Assembly: GCF_005405245.1 (NCBI RefSeq)
Contig: NZ_BJDR01000024.1
Coordinates: 1 to 33,197 of the forward strand
Reading direction: 5' to 3'
Length of the DNA: 33,197 bases
Source: Enterococcus nangangensis
GTDB lineage: Bacteria; Bacillota; Bacilli; Lactobacillales; Enterococcaceae
The position numbers and the translations under genes are program-made. A model generated the notes under the pieces. That model did not search any database. It was not told where the DNA came from and saw only the letters and a program-made list of their open reading frames with translations. Positions 21,033 to 29,603 of this stretch are shown one piece after another (the stretch's first letter is position 1; every line of letters begins with the position of its first letter).

Positions 21033-21050
21033 AATAAAAACGTTTTTATT
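21033..21050. promoter_or_regulatory. Operator 2 of the local LacI-family regulator
   Basis: AATAAAAACGTTTTTATT is a perfect 18-bp palindrome 24 bp before the first permease start codon. It shares 14 bp of its core with operator 1. A possible promoter (TTAAAT, 18 bp, AATAAT) would overlap its left part, so binding would block transcription of the transporter operon. Confidence 0.75.
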
Positions 21051-21074
21051 TGTGAAAGTGAAAGGAGACCCGAC

Positions 21075-22019
21075 ATGAAAGAAGTAGCAAAAGAAAGTTT
21101 GGGGAGTCGGTTCAAGAAGTATTGGCAAACTTTTTTTAAACAGTGGCAATTACAATTAATGGCCATTCCCGGCGTCGTCTACATGATTATCTTTAGTTTT
21201 ATTCCGATTTATGGGATTACCATCGCCTTTAAGAGCTACACCGTTATCGACACGATGGACAGTGCACCATGGGTAGGGCTACAAAACTTTAAAACCATCA
21301 TGAGCGATCAGTACTTTTGGCAATCTGTAGTCAACACATTAGGAATTAGTGCCTTGAAGTTGGCCTTTGGTTTTATTCTACCGATTATTATCGCCATCAT
21401 GATTTATGAGTTGCGGGATAGCTTGTTTAAACGGGTCATCCAAACTATTTCTTATTTACCCCACTTTTTATCTTGGATTATCTTAGGTGGGATGTTGATT
21501 ACTTGGATGTCTTCTAATGGGATGATTAACCAACTCTTAGGACTCTTCGGAGCGACACCAAGTACGAACCACATGTTAGACGCCGGTAAATACTGGTGGA
21601 TTGCTTCTTTATCCGATGTGTGGAAAGAAGCCGGGTGGGGGACCATCTTATACTTGGCAGCCATGTCAAGAATCGATCCGACGTATTATGAAGCCGCCAA
21701 GATGGACGGTGCGACGAGAATTCGTCAAATTTTCAGTATTACCATCCCCATGATTAAAGGAATTATTTCCCTGAACTTTATTTTAGCCGTCAGTGGTTTG
21801 TTTAACTCCAACTTGGATCAAACTTTAGTATTAATGAACTCGCAAAACCAACCGAAAGCCGAAGTTATTAACTCTTACGTTTACCGTATCGGGTTAATGC
21901 AAGGGGACTTCTCTTACGCTACGGCCGTTGGGTTAGGGGTCTCCGTCATCTCTGTGGCCCTCTTAGCGTTAACCAACATCGTTACTAAGAAGTTAAACGA
22001 CAACAAGTCAGTCTTATAA
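21075..22019 (+). CDS. ABC transporter permease, LplB type
   Basis: A sugar ABC permease of 314 aa with about six membrane helices, of the LplB/YtcP-type oligosaccharide group. The EAA loop is seen as YEAAKMDGATRIRQIFSITI, which contacts the ATPase. AAAGGAG lies before the ATG. It is the first gene of a run (permease, permease, binding protein, DUF624, ROK, GH3) downstream of operator 2. No ATPase gene is in the run, so a shared MsmX/MsmK-type ATPase from elsewhere must serve it. Confidence 0.92.
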   Translation: MKEVAKESLGSRFKKYWQTFFKQWQLQLMAIPGVVYMIIFSFIPIYGITIAFKSYTVIDTMDSAPWVGLQNFKTIMSDQYFWQSVVNTLGISALKLAFGFILPIIIAIMIYELRDSLFKRVIQTISYLPHFLSWIILGGMLITWMSSNGMINQLLGLFGATPSTNHMLDAGKYWWIASLSDVWKEAGWGTILYLAAMSRIDPTYYEAAKMDGATRIRQIFSITIPMIKGIISLNFILAVSGLFNSNLDQTLVLMNSQNQPKAEVINSYVYRIGLMQGDFSYATAVGLGVSVISVALLALTNIVTKKLNDNKSVL

Positions 22020-22030
22020 GGAGGACGAAA

Positions 22031-22951
22031 ATGGAAACTACGAATAAAAAAGTGCGCTTTACAAAAAAGCGCGGTAATGTCGTCCAAGATAAAGACAGTC
22101 GCATTTTCAACTTCGTCAATGTCTTGTTGCTGTTAGTCTTTACGGTAGTCATCATCGTGCCGGTCTGGAACGTGGTGGCCTCTTCGCTGGCTTCCAATGA
22201 AGCACTAGCCAAAGGCGACTTTATCTTTTGGCCGTCAGAAATTTCTTTTGACAACTATCGCCGCGTTTTAAATGACAATACCTTGTGGCAAGCTCTCCTC
22301 GTTTCAGTAGGGAAAACCGTCATCGGGGTAGCGGCCCATACCACCTTTTGTGCGATCATCGCCTATGCTCTAAGTAAACGTAATCTCAAAGGGCGGGGAC
22401 TTTACTCCACGATGGGAATTATCACCATGTTCTTCTCTGGTGGGATGATTCCAACGTACTTATTGATTAAATCTTTAGGTTTGTTAAATACTTTTTGGGT
22501 GTACATCATTCCAGCTTTGTTTAGTTACTATGATGTCGTCATTTTAATGAACTTCTTCCGCGACGTGCCAACTTCTCTTGACGAGTCCGCCAAGATTGAT
22601 GGTGCTAGTGAGTGGAAAATTTTTAAAGATATTTACGTACCTCTTTCTAAACCGGCCTTAGCCACCATCGCTTTGTTCCACGGCGTCTGGCAATGGAACG
22701 ACTTTATGACGACGAAATTATACGTCACGGATAAAGCTCTTTACCCTTTACAAATGAAACTCTACGAAATCATTACCCAATCGCAAGCTGCTTCTTCTCA
22801 GGGCTTGAACGCGGCCATCGCCATTAACACCACTTCAAAAGGTGTGCAGTTGGCCACTATCGTCATTACCACCGTACCAATTTTAGTGATTTATCCTTTA
22901 CTGCAAAAACAATTTATTTCCGGCATGATGTTGGGCGCAGTCAAGGAATAA
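22031..22951 (+). CDS. ABC transporter permease, LplC type
   Basis: The second permease of the importer, 306 aa, carbohydrate group CUT1. Hydrophobic helices begin near residue 30 after a basic N-terminus (KKVRFTKKRGN). The EAA loop is ESAKIDGASEWKIFKDIYVP. It ends in the short charged tail GAVKE. It starts 11 nt after the first permease with AAGGAGG before its ATG, so both are made together and should form the heterodimeric channel. Confidence 0.92.
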   Translation: METTNKKVRFTKKRGNVVQDKDSRIFNFVNVLLLLVFTVVIIVPVWNVVASSLASNEALAKGDFIFWPSEISFDNYRRVLNDNTLWQALLVSVGKTVIGVAAHTTFCAIIAYALSKRNLKGRGLYSTMGIITMFFSGGMIPTYLLIKSLGLLNTFWVYIIPALFSYYDVVILMNFFRDVPTSLDESAKIDGASEWKIFKDIYVPLSKPALATIALFHGVWQWNDFMTTKLYVTDKALYPLQMKLYEIITQSQAASSQGLNAAIAINTTSKGVQLATIVITTVPILVIYPLLQKQFISGMMLGAVKE

Positions 22952-22981
22952 AAAAATAAAAAATGAAAAAGGAGTCTTACC

Positions 22982-24637
22982 ATGTCTAACAAGAAGATTT
23001 TCAAATGGGTCGTTGGCACCACGTTAACTGCAGCAAGTATTTTAACTTTAGCGGCTTGTGGGAGTAGTAAAAAAGATGATGCTGGCAGTGATAAAGCTAG
23101 CGCCGATTTGCCAGATTTAGGCGATCGTTACGAAATTGATAAAACAAAACCAGCTTGGCAACTAGATACAAAAAAAGATGAAACCGAGTTAACGTGGTAC
23201 GTCAACGCAGACTGGTGGAATACCGAGTTTGGTAAAGACTTAGTAACGAAAAAAGTAAAAGAAGATTTGAACATTAATATCAAATTCGTTACGGGGGATG
23301 ACACGAAATTAAATACCTTGTTTGCTGGGGGCGACATGCCAGATATCGTGACGATTTTTGACTCTAACTCCCAAGTAGCACGGAAAGCCGAAAGTTGGGC
23401 GTTACCGTTACAAGATTTAGCAGACAAATACGATCCTTACTTCTACGATGTAGCAGCTAAAGATACTTTAAACTGGTATAAACTCAGCGACGGTAAATCT
23501 TATGGTTACCCAGACTACTCCAACACCGCTGATGATTATAGCAGTGGCCAAATTTACTCACGGGACGCTTTCATTATTCGTAAAGACGTCTACGAAGCTA
23601 TCGGCAAACCTGATATGTCCACACCTGAAGGCTTTGAAAAAGCCATGAAAGACATTAAAGCGCAATTCCCTGATTTAATACCATTTGGCTTTAACGATTT
23701 CGCAGCTGACGGGACTTCTAATGGTTCAATGGATAGCGTATTACAAGACCGTTTAGGGGTTCCTTACTTAACCGAAGACGGCAAATACAACGATCGGAAC
23801 TTAGATGAAGACTACTTGACTTGGATTAAAGCTTTCCGTCAAGTTCGTCAAGACGGCAATATCTCTGATGATACCTTTACCGATGATGGCGATAAATTTA
23901 AAGAAAAACTTTCCACTGGGAAATATGCGTCCATCATGATTGGTAGTTTCGTTAACCAAGGGATTGCTTTACAAACTTTTGCTGCAGCCAACCCTGATAG
24001 CCAATACATTGCTGTTGATGGCATTATGAGCACTAAAGGCAATGAACCAACATTAACGCAAGCCGGGATTTCTGGTTGGATGATCAACTACATTTCTAAA
24101 AATGCAAAAGATCCAGCTAAAGCAATTCAAGTCTTCACCTATCTTTTAAGTGATGAAGGACAAATGTTAACCAACTACGGGATTAAAGGGGAAACGTATG
24201 AAGATGCTGGCGATGGTAAAGTGAAATTTACTGAAGAAACACGGAACATCCAATTAAACGAACCTGAAAAATTCCAAAAAGATTACCGGATCGGTGAATT
24301 CATCCAATTTGGTCATGACCGTTACAAAGCGTTAAGTGACGAATCTTACGTGGATGCCGTAAAACAAATGCAAGAATGGGGCGAAGGCAAATTGACGCCA
24401 CAATTTGCAACTGAAAACATTGGACCGGAAGCGGCTAGTGCTGAATCACGTTCCTTAAGTGCCATTACTACTAACTGGTCTACTACTTTAGTCGGCATGT
24501 TACGGTCCGGCTCTGATGATGACGCTGACGCTTTATTAGCACAATACAAGACTTTCCAAGAACAAAATAATATTGACGGCATTAACAAAGTACGGAACGA
24601 AAAAATTGCTGAAAACGAGAAGAAATTAGGCAACTAA
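22982..24637 (+). CDS. Extracellular solute-binding lipoprotein of the oligosaccharide importer
   Basis: A large family 1 solute-binding protein, 551 aa, of the LplA/YtcQ size class, which usually binds oligosaccharides. The signal peptide ends in the lipobox LAAC (Cys near residue 26), followed by a Ser/Asp-rich linker. The mature part has many aromatic residues (WYVNADWWN, WALPLQDLADKYDPYFYD, GISGWMINYI) that can stack on sugar rings. AAAGGAG precedes the ATG. It follows the two permeases and precedes a hairpin that may raise its level over the genes downstream. The ligand is not shown by sequence; the enzyme content suggests beta-linked gluco-oligosaccharides. Confidence 0.9.
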   Translation: MSNKKIFKWVVGTTLTAASILTLAACGSSKKDDAGSDKASADLPDLGDRYEIDKTKPAWQLDTKKDETELTWYVNADWWNTEFGKDLVTKKVKEDLNINIKFVTGDDTKLNTLFAGGDMPDIVTIFDSNSQVARKAESWALPLQDLADKYDPYFYDVAAKDTLNWYKLSDGKSYGYPDYSNTADDYSSGQIYSRDAFIIRKDVYEAIGKPDMSTPEGFEKAMKDIKAQFPDLIPFGFNDFAADGTSNGSMDSVLQDRLGVPYLTEDGKYNDRNLDEDYLTWIKAFRQVRQDGNISDDTFTDDGDKFKEKLSTGKYASIMIGSFVNQGIALQTFAAANPDSQYIAVDGIMSTKGNEPTLTQAGISGWMINYISKNAKDPAKAIQVFTYLLSDEGQMLTNYGIKGETYEDAGDGKVKFTEETRNIQLNEPEKFQKDYRIGEFIQFGHDRYKALSDESYVDAVKQMQEWGEGKLTPQFATENIGPEAASAESRSLSAITTNWSTTLVGMLRSGSDDDADALLAQYKTFQEQNNIDGINKVRNEKIAENEKKLGN

Positions 24638-24684
24638 TGCTTCCCGCCAACAAACGAGCTAACAAATAACCAAAAGAAGGAAGC

Positions 24685-24724
24685 GGGGAAAATATCGCAG
24701 CAAAAGAGCCGCGCTGTTTTCCCC
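24685..24724 (+). other. Hairpin between the binding-protein gene and the DUF624 gene
   Basis: GGGGAAAA (24685-24692) pairs with TTTTCCCC (24717-24724), with a possible small inner GC stem. It lies in the only wide gap (113 nt) of the operon. There is no U-run, so it is more likely a stabiliser or partial attenuator than a full terminator. This would fit high expression of the binding protein. Confidence 0.5.
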
Positions 24725-24750
24725 TGACCTTCAGGAAAGGAGGAAAAAGT

Positions 24751-25377
24751 ATGCCTCGTATTTTTCAACCTAGTGGCGGCATCTATTTAGGGATGACGCG
24801 GATTTATCAGCTCTTGGTGTTAAATGTACTCTTTGTCGTAACGGCGCTACCGCTTGTCACGCTGGGAGCAGCTTTCAGTGCAGCTTATGGCACGAGCTTT
24901 AAAATACGTAACGGTGCTGAAGAGCAGCTAGTAAAGACGTACTTTCGCCAGTTTAAAGCAAATTTTCGCCAAAGTACCATCATTTGGCTAGGAATCATGT
25001 TGGTGGGCGGAATCTTTTACAGCGCTTATCCGTGGGTAAAAAGCTTTTTCCAAACTTTTCCAGCGACCTTTTATGTATTCGCTTTGGTGTTAGCCGTTTT
25101 GTTATTAGCCTTAGCTTATGTGTTCCCCATGATTGCTCATTTTGCCAGTCCTAGCGGGTTACTTTTACTTAACAGCTTATTGCTAGCCTTAAAACATCTC
25201 CCTTACAGCTTGTTAATCTTCTTTTTGTTTACAGGAGTGGGAGTGTTGCTGCCGGTCTTTGTGCCGCAACTGTTCTTGTTATGGCTGTTGTTAGGCTTTG
25301 GCAGCGTGATTTATATCAGCTCTTATTGGTTTGAAAAAATATTCGCCTATTATGTGGAAGAAGATAAAGGAAGATGA
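24751..25377 (+). CDS. DUF624 (YesL-type) membrane protein
   Basis: A membrane protein of 208 aa with about five hydrophobic segments. It resembles the YesL/DUF624 proteins that sit in Lpl-type oligosaccharide transporter operons of Bacillus and Streptococcus. The function is unknown in the family. The N-terminus PSGGIYLGMTRIYQL with a following helix is typical. AAAGGAGG precedes the ATG. The ROK gene starts 3 nt after its stop codon. Confidence 0.82.
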   Translation: MPRIFQPSGGIYLGMTRIYQLLVLNVLFVVTALPLVTLGAAFSAAYGTSFKIRNGAEEQLVKTYFRQFKANFRQSTIIWLGIMLVGGIFYSAYPWVKSFFQTFPATFYVFALVLAVLLLALAYVFPMIAHFASPSGLLLLNSLLLALKHLPYSLLIFFLFTGVGVLLPVFVPQLFLLWLLLGFGSVIYISSYWFEKIFAYYVEEDKGR

Positions 25378-25380
25378 CTT

Positions 25381-26319
25381 ATGTATGTGGGATTTGATAT
25401 TGGCGGTACTACCATTAAATACGGCTTGCTAGCTAAAACCGGAGCAGTGTTGACCCAGTCAGCAATCGCCACGCCCCAAGATAAGGATGCCTTACTAGCC
25501 GCATTAGTGAACATTGTGCAAGACTATCAAGCAACAACGCCGGATATTTTAGGAGTAGGAATTTCCGCTCCTGGGATTATTCAAAAAGACGGCTTTATGT
25601 TAACGGCGGGTGCCTTGAAGGCTCTTTATGGTACGAACTTAAAAGTAGAACTAGAAGAGCGCATCGGGTTACCTGTGGCTGTGGAAAATGACGGCAATGC
25701 CGCCGCCATCGCTGAAAGATGGCAAGGGAACGCCCAAGGAATTGACAACTATTTATGTATTGTTTTAGGCACCGGCCTTGGTGCCGGCATCGTCTTAAAC
25801 GGCGAAGTCTACCGGGGACAACACGGCATGGCTGGCGAGTTTGGCTGGATGTTGATTGACCAACTGCCCAAAGAAGGAAACATTGAACTGGTTTCCATGA
25901 ACTGGCGGGGGGCTGTGATTTTAGGCTTGTGTCGCCAGTACAGTGAAGCGCTCCAAAAAATCGACCCGGAAGCTGCGGAAATTATCGACGCGCGGATTAT
26001 TTTTCAACGGCGTAAAGCAGGAGAAAAATTGGCAACGGAGCTGATTGCTCATTACTTACAAGATTTAGCGGTGATGCTAGTGAACCTCGTAGCTGTCTTT
26101 GATCCGGAACGCATTTTAATTGGGGGCGGTATTTCTGCTAACCAAGAGTTTATGGCAGAAATTCAAGCGGCCTTCAGGCAAACAGTGGAACGCCATGATA
26201 GTTTATGCTATTTGAAAGACCAAACTGTAGCTAAAATTTTACCCGCTTATTTACAAAACAACGCTGGCATGATGGGAGCAGTCTACCAAATCCATCGGCA
26301 GTTAACCAAAGAGAAATGA
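25381..26319 (+). CDS. ROK family sugar kinase, BglK-like (beta-glucoside kinase candidate)
   Basis: A ROK-fold kinase of 312 aa. The phosphate-binding loop is GFDIGGTTIKYG (residues 4-15) and the catalytic Asp is D104 (VENDGNAAA). GTGLGAGI lies at 130-137 and H148 precedes AGEFGWML. ROK glucokinases normally have a CxCGxxGC zinc site about 11 residues past that His. Here the segment is PKEGNIELVSMNWRGAV with no cysteine pair. As I recall, BglK of Klebsiella, an ATP-dependent kinase that makes 6-phospho-cellobiose and related sugars, also lacks it and has a similar AGEFG...SMN pattern. With a GH1 6-phospho-beta-glucosidase and no PTS in the locus, a BglK-type role is the best guess. Plain glucokinase is the alternative. 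Confidence 0.8.
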   Translation: MYVGFDIGGTTIKYGLLAKTGAVLTQSAIATPQDKDALLAALVNIVQDYQATTPDILGVGISAPGIIQKDGFMLTAGALKALYGTNLKVELEERIGLPVAVENDGNAAAIAERWQGNAQGIDNYLCIVLGTGLGAGIVLNGEVYRGQHGMAGEFGWMLIDQLPKEGNIELVSMNWRGAVILGLCRQYSEALQKIDPEAAEIIDARIIFQRRKAGEKLATELIAHYLQDLAVMLVNLVAVFDPERILIGGGISANQEFMAEIQAAFRQTVERHDSLCYLKDQTVAKILPAYLQNNAGMMGAVYQIHRQLTKEK

Positions 26320-26328
26320 GGCAGTTTA

Positions 26329-28488
26329 ATGGAAAAAAAGGAATTATTCGCCCTTCTTTCCCAGATGACTTTAGCTGAAAAGATTGGGCAGTTAGTGCAG
26401 CTAACGCCCAATTTTTTTGCCGAAGTGGCCGCTGAAGGGGAAATTACCGGACCTTTAGCTGAATTGGGAATCACCAAAGAAGAGTTATATACGCTAGGTT
26501 CAGTCCTAGGCACCCACACGAAAGAAGAAGTCTACGCCCTCCAAAAAAATTATTTAGCCCATTCACGTTTAAAAATTCCCTTAGTTTTTATGGCGGACGT
26601 TATTCACGGTTACGAAACGATTTTTCCCATTCCGTTGGCGCTAGGAGCGAGCTTTGATCCAGCCGTCGCTGAAGAAGTAGCGAGTCTTTCAGGAGCTGAA
26701 GCCAGTGCCGCTGGCGTTCACGTAACGTTTTCTCCGATGGTGGATTTGGTGCGGGATCCACGTTGGGGCCGCGTCTTAGAAAGTACCGGTGAGGACTCTT
26801 ATTTAAACAGTCTGATGGCCACAGCTTTTGTCAAAGGGTATCAAGGAACAGCCGGAGAGCTAGCGACTAACTTTCGAAAAATTGCTGCCTGTGTCAAACA
26901 CTTTGCCGGCTATGGAGCAGCTGAAGGGGGCCGGGACTACAACACGGTGGACCTCTCTGATTGGAATCTATACCAAAATTATTTGCCCGCTTTTCAAGCA
27001 GCGGTTACTGCCGGCGTAAAACTAGTGATGACGAGTTTTAACGTTTTAAAAGGCATTCCCTCTACCGCCAATAAATGGTTGTTACAAGACGTTTTACGGC
27101 AGGATTTAGGCTTTGAAGGTGTCGTGATTTCTGACTGGGGCGCTGTCCGCGAATTAGTGACGCACCGGGTGGCGGAAGATTTAAGCGCCGCGGCCCAGCG
27201 CGCCTTTACAGCCGGTTGTACCATGGATATGATGTCTTCAGCTTATATCAAGTATTTAGGCAACCTCGTGACAACAGGCGTGGTGGCTGAAACCGACATT
27301 GACGCAGCGGTGCTACAAGTTTTAACCTTGAAAAATGATTTAGGTTTATTTGCCGATCCGTATCGCGGCTTAACAACAGCGGGAGCCTTAGGGGTAAAAG
27401 AAGAGGTCTTGCGAAAAGCTAGTCGGCAAGCGGCAGCTAAAAGTATGGTTTTATTAAAAAACGATGAGGATATCTTGCCTTTAACCACAGGGCAAAAAGT
27501 GGCTGTCGTGGGACCTTTTGCGGCTAGCCAAGATATTTTAGGTGCTTGGTCGTGGATTGGACAAAAAGCCGCCGCGGTTTCTTTAGCGGCGGGCTTACAG
27601 GCTACCGACTTAGCTGTGACGGTCGTCCCTACCGTTGACCGTCTAGCGTACACGCCTAAAGAAGTTGACGCCATGTTGGCGGCAGCTGCCGCCTGTGATG
27701 TTGTAGTCGTGGCCCTAGGAGAGAGTGCTAGTGAAAGCGGCGAAGCCACCAGTAAAGGCCAGCCAAGTCTACCAGCAACCCAAGTAGCTTTACTGCAAAA
27801 AATTGCGGCGGTGAATGAAAAAGTAGTCACGGTGCTCTTTAACGGTCGACCATTACTATTAGCCGATATTTTGCTAGCTACGAAAGGATTAGTGGAAGCT
27901 TTCTTCCCCGGTAGTGAAGGCGGCCACGCCTTAGCCGATATCCTAACTGGAAAAGTCGCTCCTAGCGCTAAACTCCCCATGAGCTATCCCGCTACTTTGG
28001 GACAAATTCCTCTTCACTATGATGAACTGTCTACCGGCCGACCATTGACTGAGGACTACGCAGGTGGCGGCTATGTTTCCTTTTACTTAGATCAGCCTAA
28101 TGCGCCGTTGTTTCCTTTTGGCTACGGCTTGACTTACGGGCAGCTGGAAGTCGCAGACGTAACCTTCCCTGCCACAATGAGCCACCAATTACCCGTGACG
28201 GTTACTTTACACAATCCTGGTGTTAAGGCGGTAACTGAAACACTCCAAGTCTATTTAGAAGATTTGGTGGGGGAAGTCGCCTTACCGAAACGCAGCCTCA
28301 AACACCTACAAAAAGTCACAGTGGCCCCAGGCACTAGTGAAAAGATTGAACTAACCTTAACTAAAGACGATCTCGCTTACGTCCACGCTGAATTAAGCAC
28401 AGCCGCCGATCCTGGCGACTTCAAGCTATACGTGGGCTTTGATAGCCAATGTCCAGCGTATGGGACGTTTAGGTTGGTGGAGGGATAA
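26329..28488 (+). CDS. Intracellular GH3 beta-glucosidase
   Basis: A family 3 glycosidase of 719 aa with the BglX-type layout: an N-terminal barrel (about residues 1-330), an alpha/beta sandwich (about 370-580) and a C-terminal fibronectin III-like domain (about 620-715). KHFAGYG lies at 190-196, GRDYN follows, and the nucleophile is D269 in ISDWGAV. There is no signal peptide, so it trims imported oligosaccharides in the cytoplasm, releasing glucose from unphosphorylated beta-glucosides. It is the last gene of the transporter operon, 9 nt after the ROK gene, and is followed by a terminator. Confidence 0.92.
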   Translation: MEKKELFALLSQMTLAEKIGQLVQLTPNFFAEVAAEGEITGPLAELGITKEELYTLGSVLGTHTKEEVYALQKNYLAHSRLKIPLVFMADVIHGYETIFPIPLALGASFDPAVAEEVASLSGAEASAAGVHVTFSPMVDLVRDPRWGRVLESTGEDSYLNSLMATAFVKGYQGTAGELATNFRKIAACVKHFAGYGAAEGGRDYNTVDLSDWNLYQNYLPAFQAAVTAGVKLVMTSFNVLKGIPSTANKWLLQDVLRQDLGFEGVVISDWGAVRELVTHRVAEDLSAAAQRAFTAGCTMDMMSSAYIKYLGNLVTTGVVAETDIDAAVLQVLTLKNDLGLFADPYRGLTTAGALGVKEEVLRKASRQAAAKSMVLLKNDEDILPLTTGQKVAVVGPFAASQDILGAWSWIGQKAAAVSLAAGLQATDLAVTVVPTVDRLAYTPKEVDAMLAAAAACDVVVVALGESASESGEATSKGQPSLPATQVALLQKIAAVNEKVVTVLFNGRPLLLADILLATKGLVEAFFPGSEGGHALADILTGKVAPSAKLPMSYPATLGQIPLHYDELSTGRPLTEDYAGGGYVSFYLDQPNAPLFPFGYGLTYGQLEVADVTFPATMSHQLPVTVTLHNPGVKAVTETLQVYLEDLVGEVALPKRSLKHLQKVTVAPGTSEKIELTLTKDDLAYVHAELSTAADPGDFKLYVGFDSQCPAYGTFRLVEG

Positions 28489-28492
28489 AAAT

Positions 28493-28536
28493 AAAGCTCA
28501 CAACATGAATTTTAACGTTCATTTTGTGAGCTTTTT
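28493..28536 (+). terminator. Terminator of the transporter-GH3 operon
   Basis: AAAGCTCACAA (from 28493) pairs with TTGTGAGCTTT, with an inner ATGAA/TTCAT stem, followed by TTT. It starts 4 nt after the GH3 stop codon. Confidence 0.9.
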
Positions 28537-28581
28537 CTGTAGAATGGAGACAAGTCAGGGATCAAGAAAGTGGTGTATCAC

Positions 28582-28914
28582 ATGGAAGCAACTAACTACA
28601 TATTAATTGATGAAAAAACAAAAAAACGCCAAAGCTTTCCTTCGTTGGAAGACTTGCGGGCAGCGCTAGAATTGGCGATGTACGAAATAATTAGTCAGAA
28701 GTTTCCAGCTGACGATGAGGAGCAAGAAGAACAATTTTTTATGCTGCAAGAAGATCTTGATGATGAGGGAAATTTTGAGCTAGATTATCACTCAGATACA
28801 TACTTGTGCGATGAAGTAGCAGAATGGCTAGAATCGGCATTAATCGCGACTGGTGAAGAAGATTTCACTCAACAAATTTTGAAGTTGGTGGGGAAACAGG
28901 TGGAGATCTTATAG
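28582..28914 (+). CDS. Small acidic protein of unknown function, about 110 aa
   Basis: I do not recognise this protein. It is very acidic (DDEEQEEQFF, EDLDDEGNFELD), has no membrane segment or signal peptide, and its base use is close to that of the chromosome before it rather than the AT-rich part after it. The ATG at 28582 (MEATNYILIDEK) follows AAAGTGGTG; an in-frame GTG at 28570 is less likely. It is alone, between the GH3 terminator and the AT-rich island. DNA mimicry would be a guess only, so no function is assigned. Confidence 0.65.
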   Translation: MEATNYILIDEKTKKRQSFPSLEDLRAALELAMYEIISQKFPADDEEQEEQFFMLQEDLDDEGNFELDYHSDTYLCDEVAEWLESALIATGEEDFTQQILKLVGKQVEIL

Positions 28915-29023
28915 TAAGAAATTACTCGTTATATTTCGTTGCACACCATAGTATTTTATGAGATCCTAATATAAAAGTAGTTAAATTAATTATTTGAAAA
29001 TTACACTAAAGGTGGGAAGAGCT

Positions 29024-29563
29024 ATGGATAAAACACTAGAAGGTTTATTACAGCGACAAAATCAAATTAATAACCAATTGATTGAACTAGCAAATGAGTC
29101 TTTAAAAGTAAATCGTGAACTAGAAAAATTTTTAAAAAATGAAAACTCAAATACCAAAGATATTAAAGAGAAATTAGAAGAGCTACTCAGAAAAAAAGGA
29201 TACAAAGTTTCTCAAAATACTATCCAAAATACACGTGTAATTCAAATAGAAAAAGGAAGTATAAAAAAACTTATTAACATTAGAACTAGTAAATATTGGG
29301 CAAAAAAATACAATGCATGGTACACGATTACTGATAAAAGCGTGGTAGGATTGGACTTTTTGGTACTAGAATACCTTGATAATAAAGGCACAAACAATTG
29401 TTTGGTTTTACCGCAAAAAATAATTGAAAATTTAGTGAGAGCTATAAAACACACGGCTGATGGAAGAATTCATATTCAATTAAGAGCTAACGGTGATTTT
29501 GCGACAGAAGAAAAAAGTAAAATAGATTTGACTGAATATATCAATAAGTTTGAATTACTTTAA
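29024..29563 (+). CDS. Hypothetical protein with N-terminal coiled coil, 179 aa
   Basis: Not recognised. Residues 5-60 form a probable coiled coil (LLQRQNQINNQLIELANES, LKEKLEELLRKKGY type). The rest has alternating short strands: INIRTSKYW, AWYTITDKSVVGLDFLVLEY, CLVLPQKII, IHIQLRANGDF. The strand with D and E (GLDFLVLEY) after a helix and GYKV strand recalls the PD-(D/E)xK nuclease fold, but the usual Lys is missing and I cannot claim it. AAAGGTGGG lies 7 nt before ATG 29024; an in-frame TTG at 28994 is less likely. It is AT-rich like the dpt genes and convergent with the HNH pseudogene, so it may belong to the same defence island. Confidence 0.65.
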   Translation: MDKTLEGLLQRQNQINNQLIELANESLKVNRELEKFLKNENSNTKDIKEKLEELLRKKGYKVSQNTIQNTRVIQIEKGSIKKLINIRTSKYWAKKYNAWYTITDKSVVGLDFLVLEYLDNKGTNNCLVLPQKIIENLVRAIKHTADGRIHIQLRANGDFATEEKSKIDLTEYINKFELL

Positions 29564-29603
29564 TTAGAAATTTTTATGTTCTCTATTTAAAGGATATTTG
29601 CAG

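Noticed and set aside
27243-27980. A 245-aa minus-strand ORF inside the GH3 gene
   Set aside because: It is long only because of the codon bias of the GH3 gene; its composition (many Ala, Thr, Ser) and lack of motifs show it is a shadow.
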